From positions 1-64,000 of the forward strand of contig PITI01000001.1 of NCBI GenBank assembly GCA_004325065.1: 64,000 nt of DNA, written 5' to 3'. Below the pieces are notes generated by a model. That model saw nothing but the letters and a program-made list of their open reading frames with translations. It had not been told where the DNA came from and did not search any database. This stretch comes from Hamiltosporidium magnivora. Lineage: Eukaryota > Microsporidia > Dubosqiidae. Position numbers and translations under genes: made by a program. Below, piece by piece: positions 35,801 to 50,220 of this stretch (positions within the stretch are counted from its first letter, which is position 1; each line of letters begins with the position of its first letter).

Positions 35801-38800
35801 TCTACTTTCGCAAAATACGCAGCTTTTAGCCTAATTGTTAATCAAAACTATTGTTTTGGAACTTCATTTCTCATAGACTTATTTCTTAAACATTTAGTTA
35901 GATATATCATATATATTGTAAAAGATTACTGGATTGTAAAAGATTGTTATTAGTCTTCATAGATAGTAAATATATAGAGCTTGAATAAACCTTTTATAAA
36001 TGTCTATCACAAATATATATTGAAATTTTTAATAATCTGCAAACAAATAAGCTATTTCTGTTGTTTTGATAACATTTAAAAAAACTTTGCATCAAGCTAA
36101 AAAAATATTCCGAAAAATCCTTAAATCATCATTTTTATATATATTATCATGATTAATTTTTATTTTCTTGATAATAATTGGTAATTTTAGAATTTCAATG
36201 AAAACTGTAATTTAGATTTAATACTTTTTGAAATAACATCATTTTGTCCTAGTATAACCTAATCTGTGTTTTTTAATAAACGTACAGAATTGTTTAATAT
36301 GTACTGTTAATTGTATTAAAAGAACAATGCTTTGTAAAATACCCTATGGTAAAAGAGGTGTCGAAAAGATGAAAGTGTCTATAAACTTAAAACTTTAATT
36401 ATACATTTTTATAAATATCCTATATTAGATTTTTGTATCTTTCATTCTGGCAAATCCCAAAGTTTATAATAATGCTTCTATGTCTGTGTTTCTGAGAAAT
36501 CTATCAATATTATAAAAAATTTATATCATAACACTTTTACTCTTTAACTATTTTGCGAAAATTGTTGTATAGATTCTGTTCAATATGCTTTATAGAATCA
36601 AAACCTCATTTATGCCGGATATATACTTTTACACGGTAAATATACAAAATAAAAAGCACCAGAACTTATATTTTAAGTTCGATTAGATGATATTATGATT
36701 CTAAAATTCGATTTGGTACAATGTTAAGTCGAGCATCTGTACTTTACAATTAAACATAATAGCCATCTTTATGGTATTATTTAAATGTAGAAAATTTTCG
36801 TGCAAAAATATACAAATTGAATATATCTAGTTATACTAACCATTTAAGGATTTTTTGTCTGTATTTTATAGAAATTCGTTGTTAGAAAGCATTGTGGGCC
36901 CTCGAATTCTATTTATTATTCACCAAAGAACTTTATTATTATTTTTGTTTTGCTCTATCCCATTTGAATGTATAATGACTGCAACAGCGTATTTTTATGG
37001 GCGAGTTTATGTGCAGAATTTGCTTCATTGTATAATAACCGTAAATATATGTTTTTGCTTTTATAATATAAATCCTAAAACTTTAAAACAACAAAAAAAA
37101 TAGAAAGTAGAAATAAAATTGTATTTTTCAGATAAATCAGGCTCTAACTTGATTTATTTAAATAAAAGTGACCATAAGTTTCATCTTCTAAAAATAACGA
37201 AATGAAAGTACAGTATAACTTTTCGTTTATGGGAATCATCACTAGGGATGAAAAATCAACAAAAGGTAAACATAAAATCAGAAACGTATTTTACGTATTA
37301 GAACGCTGGATTTACATAAACACTATATCACGACATCTCAAAATAATATTCAAACATACAAATATTTGTAAATCAATGTATACATTGCAGCATTAAATTA
37401 CTATCTAATAAAAAATATTGTTTTTTAAGCTTTAAAAGCTCGGCGTAAAAATATAAAAAATGTTCCATTATTGTACAAAAATTGATATTTCTTATAAATT
37501 AAATGGTATAATTAAAAGGTATGCCATACTAAAGATATTTTTCGCAAAAGAAATACTCTAGTTTTTTATAACCGTTTAAATTTTTATTAACAAAGCTTTA
37601 CTATGATAAGAAGTAAGACCAAAGCTAACAGAGCAAAACAACTTGTGTATCTTTTTCGCAAAAAAGTTTGTTTATCCTATGTTTAATTAAAAATGATTAT
37701 TAATAAAAATGGAAAATCTCGTTTTATCGGGATTCAGATTCGGTTTTGCTTGCTTGGACAAAATATCAAATATAAAATAGTGAATTGTTTGTTTAACTAA
37801 ACAGATAAAAGATTAAGTCTTTCCTAATAAAAATATTACTATAGTATTAATAAAGAGATCTACAAAAGAAAATTGGTATATAGATCCATAGACTCTAATA
37901 ATTTTTTATAAACTTTAAATTTAAAATGTTATGTTTTTATTTTCCGAACAATTATAAGGGGCATATTTTACCCCGATATTTCTAAATGCTCAATCCAATA
38001 GAAGAAGATAATCTTATTTATTTAACTTTACCTGTGGAAAGAATATATTTTACACATATGTTCATATTTGAAATTCAAAGATAATATCTTCAAATACGCC
38101 ATATGAGAAACTAAAGTGTAAAACTAATATATTATTAAATACTAAGCCGTACTATATAGATAAAAATGTCGATATGTGTTTAATATATACAAATTTAACA
38201 TTTAAACGATGGTAAATATATTTGCTATTTCGGGTTATATAATGTATACCTTAAACACTAAATATTTTAGTTGGGTTTTTTTTATATTTAGACTTTAAAA
38301 ATATTTCTTATCGACATCTAAAGTTTTAATAGACAAAAATATACAGTGAATTTTTTGTATATATCATCTTAAACTAGTCTAAAATCTTAAAAAATATCTA
38401 AAAGATTCGTGATTATAAAATTTATTTGCAATTCATGTAATTTTTTGCAGACCATTTAAATTTTCTTCAAAGACACTTTTAATTAAGTTTTTGTACGGGC
38501 TAATAGTTAGAGCTACTTTTTGTAACAAATTAAATATAAACACGTGAGAGCTATATTTATTTAAATATTAAAGATTTTATCTCAATTCATAATTTTATTA
38601 TAAGCTATAAATAATGTTTTGATAAATGTTTGTTATAGAAAATATAGTTTTAAAATTCATATGCTTATAAGTCTATGTAATACATGATAATAATTATTCA
38701 AAGAATGATAAATTTTTTGACAGATATGTCTTGAAAATATATAATACGAAATGTTCAAATATTTCAAGAAACTTGGCCAGCAGCCTGGTCTTCTTTTGCA

Positions 38801-41800
38801 CCACCTCGAAAACTTATTTTTTATTTGTACTATGTCAGCTTTATTATAATTGGAAACTTTTATTCAAATTAGAATTTTAATGGTATACAATTGCTGTTAT
38901 CAAGAAAATTGCGTTAATAGGAATTGGGCTTTTTGAGGCTTTTTGCTGCAGGTGACCAAAGTCTTTTTTAGCATTTCCTCGATTTTCTAGCTTTCAATAA
39001 TTTATCTTCGTATTCATATAAGTTTTAAGATTTTGTGCTGAGATTTATTATGTTCTTTAAATTGTCCCAGAAGTAATTCGAAGTCTCTCTACAAGTGTTG
39101 TGTATATATCTAACTATCTACATGTTTTTTTACCAAAGCATATGTTTCTAATTAATTCTTTCTTAAAATCTTCAATACTACATTATTCAGAAATGGAACG
39201 CATTGAATATATTTTATTGTAGAATTTACTTTTCTAATTTTATATATTACCTTACTAAATATTTAATGTTTATTTTAATATGGATGTGTATTTTCATAAT
39301 AGATTCAAACTACTGCATTATTCAATAAAAATTCCAACAAAGATTTCTAAAAATAAGAAGTTAAACCTTATAACTTTATATGAATTCAACTGTACACTTA
39401 CTTTATTTTAATAAACAGCGAGAAGTTTTTTGACTTACACAATAACACATTTCTAGCTTAACTTGATACTATATTTAAAAAAGAAAATCCTTATAATAAT
39501 GTATTCTATTTGACAACATAAACCTATTGAGTGACACAAATTCGGATTTACTATTACCTTTCGTATAATGCTGATAAGAAAAAACATTTAACACTTATTT
39601 AAGTATCGGCAATTTATAAAAGAGTTTTACTTTTGGTTAATAACGTATTTTTAGCTTCTTTTCTATTTTAGACTTGTGACTTGCTAACAAACTTTAATAG
39701 TATTTTATGCCTCGATAATAGTGATATTTCGCTTTTAATGAATCATTTAAACAATATAGCATATTAAATCTACAAACGTAAAAGATATTTTTCTATTTTA
39801 AAATACATGTTGTTTTTAAACCAACGTTCACAATATTGGAAAAAAAGATTAGGTTTGTCGACGCTATTTCTAAATATCTATAACACATTTTCTCTGAAAT
39901 ATAAATATATATCTGCAAGTAGTCTATATAATTGCACCATTGTAATTTAAAATAAAAAATATTCATGTAATAAATGTATTGTTAGGATATAATTTAAATT
40001 TTCTCATTCTAATTTCCAAAATACTGAATCTGAAAGATTTTTTTTGTTCGAAATTATAAAAATAATATATATAATGAAATTTCAATGATATATCGCAAAA
40101 AAATATATAGCAACATCACCTTGTTTTTGTATGAGATAAAATTATAGTTTTTAGTTAAACTGATATTATACTGCATGGAATAAAAATATGGTAATCTACC
40201 ACCTTAAATAATGTACTTTAGAAAAGTTTGCATAAACTTATATATTAAGTATCTATAAGGCTAAGTATATAAAACATTTCTGATTTAGCTTTTGGTTAAA
40301 TGCTTAATATGTCTGCCAAAATGAATTGTATTTTTAATCAGAAGAGTTCCAGTGAAGGACAATTATATGTAGAATATAATTTAAAAACAATCAATTTCAA
40401 TGTATTAATCAATGGAAGGGCGTTCACATTAAAATGTGCTTTAAATAGCTTATTTCTCATTATTAGATCCTGCTATAGAAAATATGAGAGACGCGACGAA
40501 TATACAAATGTGAAAAAAACACATGCAAATGAAGAAACGCAAGGAAGAATACGATAGCATGAATAAATATTATCCATTTATATACTAGATTTTGGATTAG
40601 GTGACTATTCTGAATAAATTTTTTAAGAAATACACCCAATTCTATTTACAATATTTCGTAAAGTGTATAGAAAATATTATCAAAACTTAAAAAATTAGGA
40701 TGCTTGTCTCTGTTGTGTAATTCAAAATCTTCGACCTTTCAAAAAGTAATTTGAATACTTAAAAATGTATGCGAGAAGCTTTCAATAAATACTTAATTTT
40801 TTGTAACGCATATTTTAAGAATAGGTTTAAATTGGCTACGTATTCGTTTCGGATAAACAGTTTTAACACTTACATTCTGAGGATTTGTTTAATTAGGCTA
40901 GTGTAATATCGTGATTCAAGATAGAAGATTTAATTCTTGTTGAAATTTAGAAAAAGTATGTACATTTACGACATATAAATTCTTCACTAAAATAATAATT
41001 GCGAAGAAAATATAATTTTGCATTAAATTCAACTTTCTTAGAAACATAAAGTTCATTAGACGCAAAGGCTTTCTCCATTAAAAGCCATACTGACTTTGGA
41101 AGGGAAAGATGTAGCGCATTTTATCTACGCTGTACAATAGCTAAATAATTGACCTCTATAATACAGTAAGTGTTTCGCTTTATCAAAATTATAGCATAGA
41201 AAACTATCTTTAGGAAATCCAAAATAATATTTAGATTTTTTTATTTGCAAGAAGCTGCTGTAATTCTCTGAAAGGCAGCTAACTTTGAGTACGTCTCTAA
41301 AACTAGATCGTCTTCCGGCCTTCATTCCTCTATCATTTGATTTATACTGCTTTTTAGAACTAAAAGAATCAGTATTATTCGTTTTTGACAACCCTCTCTG
41401 CAATTTTAAAATATATTTATAGTTTATAAATTTCTAGAAAATTATTATTTTTCGGTATGAATAATATCACAGAATTATGTATTTCATTTAGCTAGTTAAT
41501 TTGCGAATAATTTTCTGGGCCCTAGAAACATATAGTTCAGGCCTTTTGAAGTCTTCTTGCAATGTAAAGATAAATTGTTTTTTCTTTTACGCAAACCTTG
41601 TTTATAATTAGTTTCAAGCGTACCAGACCCGGAAACAGCATGATTTGATAAATTAAAATTGTATTCTTGACTGCAAAAATTTGTACTTAGAAATACTTAG
41701 TTTTCGGATAACGCATGTACACCACTTCGTTATTATGATTTTTTACTCTTTTAGCATATATATTTCTCTTGGAATTATATATTTTTTAGCTAAAATGTTT

Positions 41801-44724
41801 TATATAAAGGCTCTGTAAGTTTAATAATGTTTTCGGTCGATACAATAGCTTACTATGTATCTCAATAAATATTATTTTTGAGTAATTTCTTTTGGCTTTA
41901 TTCACTTATATTTTTTTTTGAATACTGTTTTGATAGATTCATACCCTCGCACAATTGGAATCAATTTTCCACTTTTGGCGTATTTTACCAATCGATGTAT
42001 ATTATAAATGACTTTAAATGTAGTCAAGGATTTTGATTTTTATTTAAAGTACCATTATCACGCATAAGATTATATAATTTTTATTCCTTTATTGGCCTAC
42101 TATTTTTTTAAGTTAGGAAAATTTCAACCAAACGTAAATTACTGTCTTGCTGAAAAATGACAAAATCTAATTTGTTCGCAATAAGAAATTTTTTAGATAA
42201 ATTTTTATTTTTTTATAATGTGTTCAACCAAATTCTTATTTTAATTCTATTTCAAATATATGCACAGTAAAATTTGAAATTTTTATCTTCAAAATTTCGA
42301 TTATGTTTTTTAAGCATTCGAAACTATTATAATTTTGTGCTCCAATCGTAATATTGGGATTTTGTTAAAAATAATTGATTGTTTTCTGAAAAAGATTCAC
42401 GCTGGTTTCAAAAATAGAGATATGAAAAAAAAAGAGTAAATTCTCTAGCTCAATTTAGAGATTAAAATATAATTTAAACTGTTATTATAAAACAGGTAAC
42501 TTGTTAGCTCGAATTAAAGAAAATTTTTGCTTTGGCATCTTTCGCCGTAGAAATTAGAAAATATGTTTAGATCAAGAATATTTTGAATCATTTCTAATAC
42601 CGATTGTTTTATTTGAGCTAAGTAAGTCTTTTTTATAAATAAAAACATAGTTAGATCAAATTTTGGAACGTATTTACTACAAACATCTAATAAGTAATAT
42701 ACTTAGGTTTAATTTTATTTAATAAAATACAAAAAATTTATAAATTTGAAAAGCTGCATAAATTTAAAAGCATAGCTTTTTATGATTTACATCATGTAGA
42801 TATTTGTAGCTATTATTTAGGCTGCTGCACAAAATATGTTAGCCTTCCACGGTTTATTTTAGTAATTTCACTTTGTTATGTGTTAGGAAAAATAGATAAA
42901 TAGTGAAATATAATAAGTAACTTAACAAAATCAGATAATCAAATAGACACAAGCACGTAAAATTAATATCAAAATATAGTAAATGTCCAGTATTTTCACT
43001 TTGGATTCAGAAGATTATAAACCTTTTTTTGTCTGTTATACGGATTTGGAATTGACAAACTATAGCGTTTTTTAGTCAAGTATAGTAATCTCTTCTTATT
43101 CTTTACTGTGAAGATTGTTAGCAAAGGTTGATGCAACCTTGTCAATCAAGTTTCTAAAGAAGCCTAATATCTATGTATGTTCGTTTTTAAGTGAGTAAAA
43201 ACCGCCGGGTTTAACATTTACTTGTAAATATGACAATTCTAAAATTTTATTTACAATTATTTATTTAAAAGTTGTACTTTTCTAAAATTTGATAAATACT
43301 CAAGTTATTGATCATTACTTAAAAAATGAAAAATAAAACAGCAGAAAACATAGTAGAAAGAAATATACTATTGTAAATCGATTAACTAAATCATCATATG
43401 CTACCTTGGCTTTTCAAATATCATAGAATTTAAAATCAATAATATTTTGCAAATTCAACTTACCAGAAAAAGCATTTGGTGTATTTTGACTATAAAGCGA
43501 ATAAATTACTTGGTCTCTGGTTTTTCAATGCAAATATAACATTAAATGATGTTATTGTAACGCTGGGCGATTTTATTAAGTAAAATAGATTCTAATCAAG
43601 AAGATTTAACCTTAGATGCAAAATTTACAAGTTCTCTAAGAAATTATCAAAAGGTGGCAATATATCCGGCATTAAAAGATATTAAAGAATGTCTATCTAA
43701 GATTTTATTTATTTCCTCGTTTGCCTGGAATATTAATTGTTTAATTTCATTATGTTAAAATAATTCCAATGATTTAAATTTCAAAAAAAATCTCTTAACG
43801 AATTATATTACTGTAGAAATGTAGGGAGATTTCAAAGATTAAATCTTTGACTATTATATTTATTTATATGTTTGTTTTTTCACCATATTTTGAAATATTT
43901 TAAATCTTCTAATTAACATTAATCTGTATCATTATGTCGATCCATAACCTTATGGTTTCTGTATATTAAAGCGCATGGTTTACAGTCTAAATTGTTATAT
44001 CTGTTAAGATCTTTTAATAAATTATTTATAATATAGCCTTTAAGTAAAACATATTGAAAATTTTAATTGTAATATTTTTTCGACTAATATCATAAAAAAA
44101 AATTCATCGTAAAGCGCGTAAAATATGGAAGATTGCACATTTATTAAGAATTACTGTTAAAACCCTTGAAATTGTGTTAATATATGATTCGAATATTTAA
44201 TTTTCTAAAAATAGTTTATAGATTTTTTCTTTGCTTTCGTTCTTCCAAAGTTCATAAAGTTGCTCTCTGAGAACTAGAACTTGTTTACAAATTGCATTCA
44301 TCTTGATTTTAAGTTTATAAATTTTATAATTAGAATATATGCGAGAATTTTCGGGTTTAAAGCCTTTGTGTGTATTTAAATATTATCAAAACTCGATTCG
44401 AAATCGTTTCTTTCGCAATATATCATCCTATGAAATCACTAAACTGACTTATTGGGAAAAAAGATAGCTCTTGATAAAACGTTATTTATAAAAAAATGTT
44501 GCAGAATAAGCGCTAAAAAATAATGAAATTGCCAAATACTTCAAAATGAAACGATACTTAAAGTTACGGTATATATTAAAAATTATATAATGGTTTAATA
44601 TTAATAGTCTCGCACTAAAGCTTACGAAATGCTATATATCAAGAGCAGCAATTTTTCAGGCAATTCGAAATTAAATATAATACAAGATTTGTATTCATAA
44701 TTAATAAGATGCTAATACTAAAAT
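32871..44724. other. 11.9 kb AT-rich gene desert
   Basis: No convincing gene is present. Small frames at 36855-37103 (no ATG), 37202-37396 (ATG, 64 codons) and 41125-41403 (minus, no ATG at its 5' end) have no recognisable motif. The frame at 40300-40557 is listed separately. Positions 41050-41420 are a little less AT-rich than the rest. Confidence 0.5.
40300..40557 (+). CDS. Possible small protein (85 aa), uncertain
   Basis: An ATG-initiated frame with a second in-frame ATG at codon 4 gives a protein with mixed polar and hydrophobic composition (MNCIFNQKSSSEGQLYVEYN) and a charged C-terminus (RKYERRDEY, HANEETQGRIR). It looks less like a random AT-rich frame than its neighbours, but it has no CCC signal, no known domain and no homologue in the window. 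Confidence 0.2.
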   Translation: MLNMSAKMNCIFNQKSSSEGQLYVEYNLKTINFNVLINGRAFTLKCALNSLFLIIRSCYRKYERRDEYTNVKKTHANEETQGRIR

Positions 44725-45446
44725 AACATTTTTTAAAAGTATAAATCTCTTTAAAACAGTGTCAAGTGTTATATTTGTTTACGTAGCGTGTACGTAGTTA
44801 TAGGTTTAGCATAAATAACTACTGCCCCAATACCAGTTCTCTTCACCCTGCGATACCTACGTTCCAAAGCCTTTCATCTACCAAGTGTGTAGAATCTTCA
44901 CTAGGCGAAGCAGGGGCCAAGAGTTTGTAAATGTCGTGGAATGGAGTGCGATCGAAGGCCAAACCCCCTTGATCTCCTAAGACTATGCTGCATGCTCACA
45001 TACTCTACACTTTCTGAACCTTATTAACTTCTACCAAATATATGTTTTAGAGACTTACATGGGATCCACCTAGACAGTGCCAGGTCATATCAACTAGTAT
45101 AACTTACTACTTGGTATTTCCGGTTTGAAATGGTTTTGTTTTTTGCATTTTCCAAGCGCCGCTCTTCTAACTCAAGTGCGCAAAGTTGGGTTTTAATGCT
45201 TTTACATGGCTTTTACCCATATGTTCAACTGTGGTCTACAATTTTGTTACATAAAAAACTATAAATAAAACTATAGAAAACGTTTCGCGATTTCATAGAC
45301 CTTCTTTCTAATACAAATCATATGGAGCAACCAAATAAATAATAGTTTAATTTTTATCTAAAATTCAAACAATGGTTTCATATCAGTTTCACATACTCAT
45401 TGCCAAGCAAAAGCTTTTTAAGGGGTTATCTTTCCACCACCATTTA
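44725..45446 (+). repeat. Repeat family B, full-length copy 2 (~720 bp)
   Basis: This copy is colinear with copy 1 (9105-9833): GTTTAGCATAAATAAC, CGATACCTACGTTCC, GGAGTGCGATCGAAGGCC, GAGACTTACATGGGATCCAC, CTAGACAGTGCCAGGTCAT and the end TTTCCACCACC followed by ATTTAAAT. It stands alone in AT-rich DNA, with no LINE remnant next to it, so family B moves or spreads independently of the LINE. A stop-free piece read on its minus strand (through AFDRTPFHDIYKLL) is open in this copy but broken in copies 1 and 3. Confidence 0.8.
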
Positions 45447-48400
45447 AATAGAAATAAAAATGTATCTAAATGATTATTTTTTTAGATAGAATGCTTCGTC
45501 TCATCTTAAATGTTGTAATTATGATATTTTGAGTTGCAAAAAATAACGAAGGTAAAGTGGAATTATTTCTAAAGAAATCTATGCTCTATAATTTGTGTTT
45601 TGGATTTTATTCCCATATTTATTCAAGTACTTTACAAAAAAAACAACAGTTCAATATCAGAGAAAATTTAAGAACCAGACGCTTGCGAACGGTTTTGCCA
45701 AAAACTTACCACAACGGATAAGATTTATTTTAGGCTTAAAATATAAATATTTATTCGTTTGAAAATATAAATAGTAAAACCAGAACAGGACATTTCAAAC
45801 ATTTGATTTTAACAATATCTATACCCCAAATATGTATTTTAGATATGATTGCGTGAGCTTAGTTTCTAATCATTATCATCATTAATAAAAAGTATACTAC
45901 GTTAATAAAAGACATATACCTGAAAACGTTTTCTTGATTTTAATATACCGCAAACAATATTTCACTTAAGAGTAAACTACGAAAATTTTCTACATCAATA
46001 GCAATGATTTGTAAATTATACTTATAATCGATTTAAGTTTATTAAAAAAATTTCAAACTATTTTTGTATTCTTTCCTTATTCAAATATGACTTTTTGATT
46101 CATATGTTTACATCTAACATGGTGTATTGAACGGTTATATTTCTAATAGTACAAAAATACTTCTACACATGATATACAAGATATAGTAACTTCGCAAATA
46201 GCTATATATTATCTCCATTCTGCATATAAAATGCTATAACACAAAGAAAAATAAACTTGAAAAGAAACGTTTACCGCAAAAGCGTATATAGTTCAACTTA
46301 CGCTAAAAATATATTTCTTCATCTATCCTGACAAAAGGTTAACAAATATTGCATTCAACTTTGTTTAAAGTCGAAAGAATATAAAAACCCGACATTACGA
46401 ACAAAATCCACTTTTATTTAGAAGTTATTAATTTAGTACAATATTATCGTATTCTAAAATATATACAATTCTTTTTATATTATATATATTTTCAGCTTTA
46501 AAAATGACATAAAAACGACTCACATTGAGTCACTATGTACAAACAATTACATCTTTCAAGTAAGTATTTCAGACAGTGCAGATCAATATTTATAAAACAA
46601 AATCGACGCACACAACTTTTTATTTGAAGCTCTATATTATTTCTAACAACAGCATATCTATTTACAATACCCTGTACTGGTATTTTATAATTTTTCTGAA
46701 AAAATATAAATTCATTTTAGAATTAGTTCTTTTAAAAGTTAGATCATATTTTAAATAAATGATAAAAAAAATTTTTAAAAAATATAAAATCATTATTTAG
46801 GAGATAGAAAAGGAGTTATACATGTGATAGTTACTTCCTATAAAGATTTCTTTGATAATATTTTACGAAAAAAAAGCCAGTTCCGATCGAAAGATGATAG
46901 ATCTTTGTTGAATGGAATTTTTATGCTAGCAATATGTGGATATATTATGGCAAATAAACATAAATTCAGAGTGGAAATATATCTATTTTTCTAACATATT
47001 ATACGCATATTGATAAATATTCTGTACTATGACACAATTATGTTCTAAAAACTATACATTATTTAAAAAATAATTGATCGAATGACACATTAGAATTTTT
47101 TTGTCATTTTAACTTCAATTTAGAACCTACCGATTCTTGAAATGTATATCTATAATTATATAAGCACTAATCATAGAATAAAAATATAGTGTTAGTGAAC
47201 AATTGTATATTATTTTGGGTCTAAGGGTAGTAAAAAAATTTAAGGCACGATGATTTTTTTCGCATAATATATATAGGTTATTAAAAATTCGTTAGTTTCA
47301 AATACCATCTGTTTAAAAGATATTTTAAAAACACGTATAATTTTCGTTTTTTTCACTTACATTTCATCTCCCGTGTATTTGATTGTGTAATGCAACTTTT
47401 ACGAGTTGTTATTTTTAAAAACAGGATTCTTATTGTTGTAAATGTGCATCATGAATCTATACAATTGATTCAATTATAAATAACCGTATCACTCCATGAA
47501 GTTATCTACATAGAATCATCTAACATTACTAAGATAAGATAATCAATGATAACTTAGATTATTGGTCACGTATAACTACTTGTACACGCGAGTTTAAAAC
47601 AAGAATGTCTTTTTATAATAATGTAAATCTACTTTGAAAGAAATTAGGAATAGGTAACGCAAATCCAACTTTTATTACTATGAAGATAATAGAAATATAA
47701 TTACAACCAATCAAAATCGAAAAACTTTTGTTGTAGTTTATAATTGCTGTATAATTTAGAAATTAAGATCTTAAATAGAATAAGGCATAGTCTTAGGACA
47801 CTTAATTTCACATGCGACTTAAAGTTTTTTTACCACAAGCAAATTTACATGGCAATACCTATAATTGCAAAAAAAAATTAGGCGAAAAATAAATTTAAGC
47901 TTTAAGTAAACATGTTTGAAAGAGTCACATTTTGCTTTAAATATAGACTTTTGATGCAAAGTAAAACGGTACAATATTTTATTTCGATTCTTGTGTTAAT
48001 ACATGGTTGCAACCAGGCTAACATCCACGACATGTTTCTATCGACATATTATGCTCACACAAATCAAAATATATTCTTTTATAAATAAGTAAAGAGTTAG
48101 CTTTTTTTATTTTACGTTATCATCTACTTACTTTGGATTACAAAAATATGCCAATATAAAATAGATATGAGATTAAAATTCTACTTCTAGCTTATTTTAT
48201 CACAAGAATAATTATGATACATTTTTTACTTCGGAGATGGGTCTGAAGAAAAATGGCTTTAACTATTAATTTTTAAACTTTGACGTCAACACATCATCGA
48301 AAGTATACAAGCTAAATCTTTGATAACGAAAAGTTTTTTTAATTACAGATTATAAGGCACATTTTCATCGAGTAGAAAAACGTAACATGATTAAATACTA

Positions 48401-48477
48401 CATTTATTAGGTGCTAATTTAAGATAAAATAAAAATTTAACGTAGAATATCATATTCATTTACCCTTTTATTAGAAG
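45447..48477. other. AT-rich intergenic stretch, no gene recognised
   Basis: Plain AT-rich DNA with only short frames (for example 46576-46758). Nothing else was seen. Confidence 0.5.
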
Positions 48478-48705
48478 CTCTGTGCGAGCCTTGGCCTATC
48501 TTATTAAATCGCTCATTGGTCTTTTTCCAGTGGATTTGTTTACTTATCGGGTTTCGTAACACGGAGGTTTTCAAAGGGTGGGTTGCTAGCCACACGCCAA
48601 ACCCAAAAATAGAGGATCAGTTTGTTTTAGTCGCCTCTTCGACAAGCAGAGAATACTCAAACCAATTCTGCTCCCGGCATGGTGGGGAATAGAATATCCT
48701 ATAGA
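48478..48705 (-). repeat. Repeat family C, copy 3 (~230 bp, SINE-sized)
   Basis: This is the best preserved central part of the family. On the minus strand the order is CCGGGAGCAGAATTGG, GAGTATTCTCTGCTTGTCG, AAGAGGCGACTAAAAC, GGGTTTGGCGTGTGGC, GTTACGAAACCCGATAAG and GCCAAGGCTCGCACAGAG. The GTCG-AAGAGGCGACTAA core resembles a short motif I recall from repeat families in many invertebrate genomes; that link is from memory and needs a search. A-rich similarity to copy 1 may extend past the body, to about 48880. Confidence 0.7.
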
Positions 48706-48932
48706 TAATATAATTTTTCCGTCTATTTATGAGTTGTATATAATATCTACTAGGGAAAAATATATTACACAAGTTTAATCCAATATTATTGTTTCTAACA
48801 ATAAAACTTTAAATTAAATGAATTATAATAGTCAATAACGAAGTTTTGGATTTTATTAAAAGTTTTTATGCAAATAAAAAGAATAGATAACAAAATTTCA
48901 TATCAAAAATTTCTTACTACATATTAAACTGC

Positions 48933-48980
48933 TTAACACTCCGACTATTTTAGACATCTGATCCTTACTCGGAGTGTTAA
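48933..48980. repeat. Perfect 12-bp inverted repeat, 24-nt loop
   Basis: TTAACACTCCGA at 48933-48944 is the exact reverse complement of TCGGAGTGTTAA at 48969-48980. It lies 230 bases beyond repeat C copy 3, in a small patch that is less AT-rich up to about 49130. It could be a fragment of a foldback or inverted-repeat element; no function is assigned. Confidence 0.5.
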
Positions 48981-49497
48981 TCTATTTATTCTTAAATACA
49001 AAAACACTTCGCAAACGTTATTCCGCAAAAAATAAGTTTTTACAGCCATGAAATTAATTTTATTTTTAGAATTACATGTATGAGCGCTTTTCGCGGCAAA
49101 AGATAGCAATAGTGGCGGACTCGGCATTTGAATTTCTTCATATTATATACTCGGAAATAATATCTTTTCAGAAAGCATTGACGTATCCCGAGACATTGGA
49201 CTTTTTAATTCTCTAAGAATATTTTAAAAAGATATAGTTGCAAATTGTATTTTATTTTATATCCGATGGCATAATATATGTATTTTTAGTATATTGAAAT
49301 AATAAAAATATAACATTTAACACCAATATTGAAATATAAAATAGTTATGAACTATTGTTGACTGTTAGATCTTAAGAAACCAAACTATATTAGTAAAGAA
49401 TAAAATATTTATTTGTCATAAATTTGTATTTCAGATTTAACCACTTCCTTTAAACAATATTATATATATTGAAATATAAATATTTATATAACATCTA

Positions 49498-50220
49498 AGG
49501 GGAGGAAAAATAACCACTTAAACAACTTTCTGCTTGGCAATGTGTATGTGAAACTGGTGTGAACACCATTGTTTAGATTTTTGGTGGAAATAAAACCATA
49601 CTACATCTTTTGTTGTTCCAAGGAAATTTGTATGAGGAGGAGAGGTCTACGAAAGGGCGAAACTTTTTCTACAAATTTATTTGTAATTTTTTATGTACCA
49701 AGATTGTGGCCGCAGCTGACCGTATAGGCAATTGCAATGTAAAAGGCTAGAAACCTAGCATTGCTCACTCGGGTTTGAAAACTTGGCGCCTAGGAGATAT
49801 AAAACAAAAAATCATTTAAAGCCAGGAAAGCTGAGTAGCAGGTTATACCTGTTGGTATGACATTGCACTTCTAGGTGGTGCCCATATAAGTCTCTGAAAT
49901 ATATGTTAGCTAAAAGCTTATTGGGTTAGAAATTTTAGAGTAAGTGGGAATGCTGCAGAGTCTTGGGGATCCCATGAAACTTCGGTCTTCGATCACACTC
50001 CATGCAACAGATATTAAGAAAATCCGTCAACTGCCTCGCCTGTTAATTAGGTTCTACACACCTGTGCGATGAAAGGCTCTTGGTCTTAGGTATCGTAGGA
50101 GTTACCGATGAACTGTTGAGAAAGCAGTGATTTATGTTTAACCTAGAACGGTGTTAATTCATCAAAACAAATATAACATGACAACTGTTGGCAAAAGATG
50201 TGATGCTTTAATAAAGCTAT
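49498..50220 (-). repeat. Repeat family B, full-length copy 3 (~720 bp)
   Basis: This is the reverse complement of copies 1 and 2. Its 3' end (GGGGAGGAAAAATAACCAC on the plus strand) is at the low-coordinate side. The blocks CACTCGGGTTTGAAAAC, GTTGGTATGACATTGCAC, TAAGTCTCTGAAATATATG and CACACTCCATGCAACAG match the other copies. Its upstream end also aligns with the 40 bases next to LINE copy 2 (TTTATTAAAG.ATCACAT), which places the B/LINE junction at about 9104. Confidence 0.8.
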
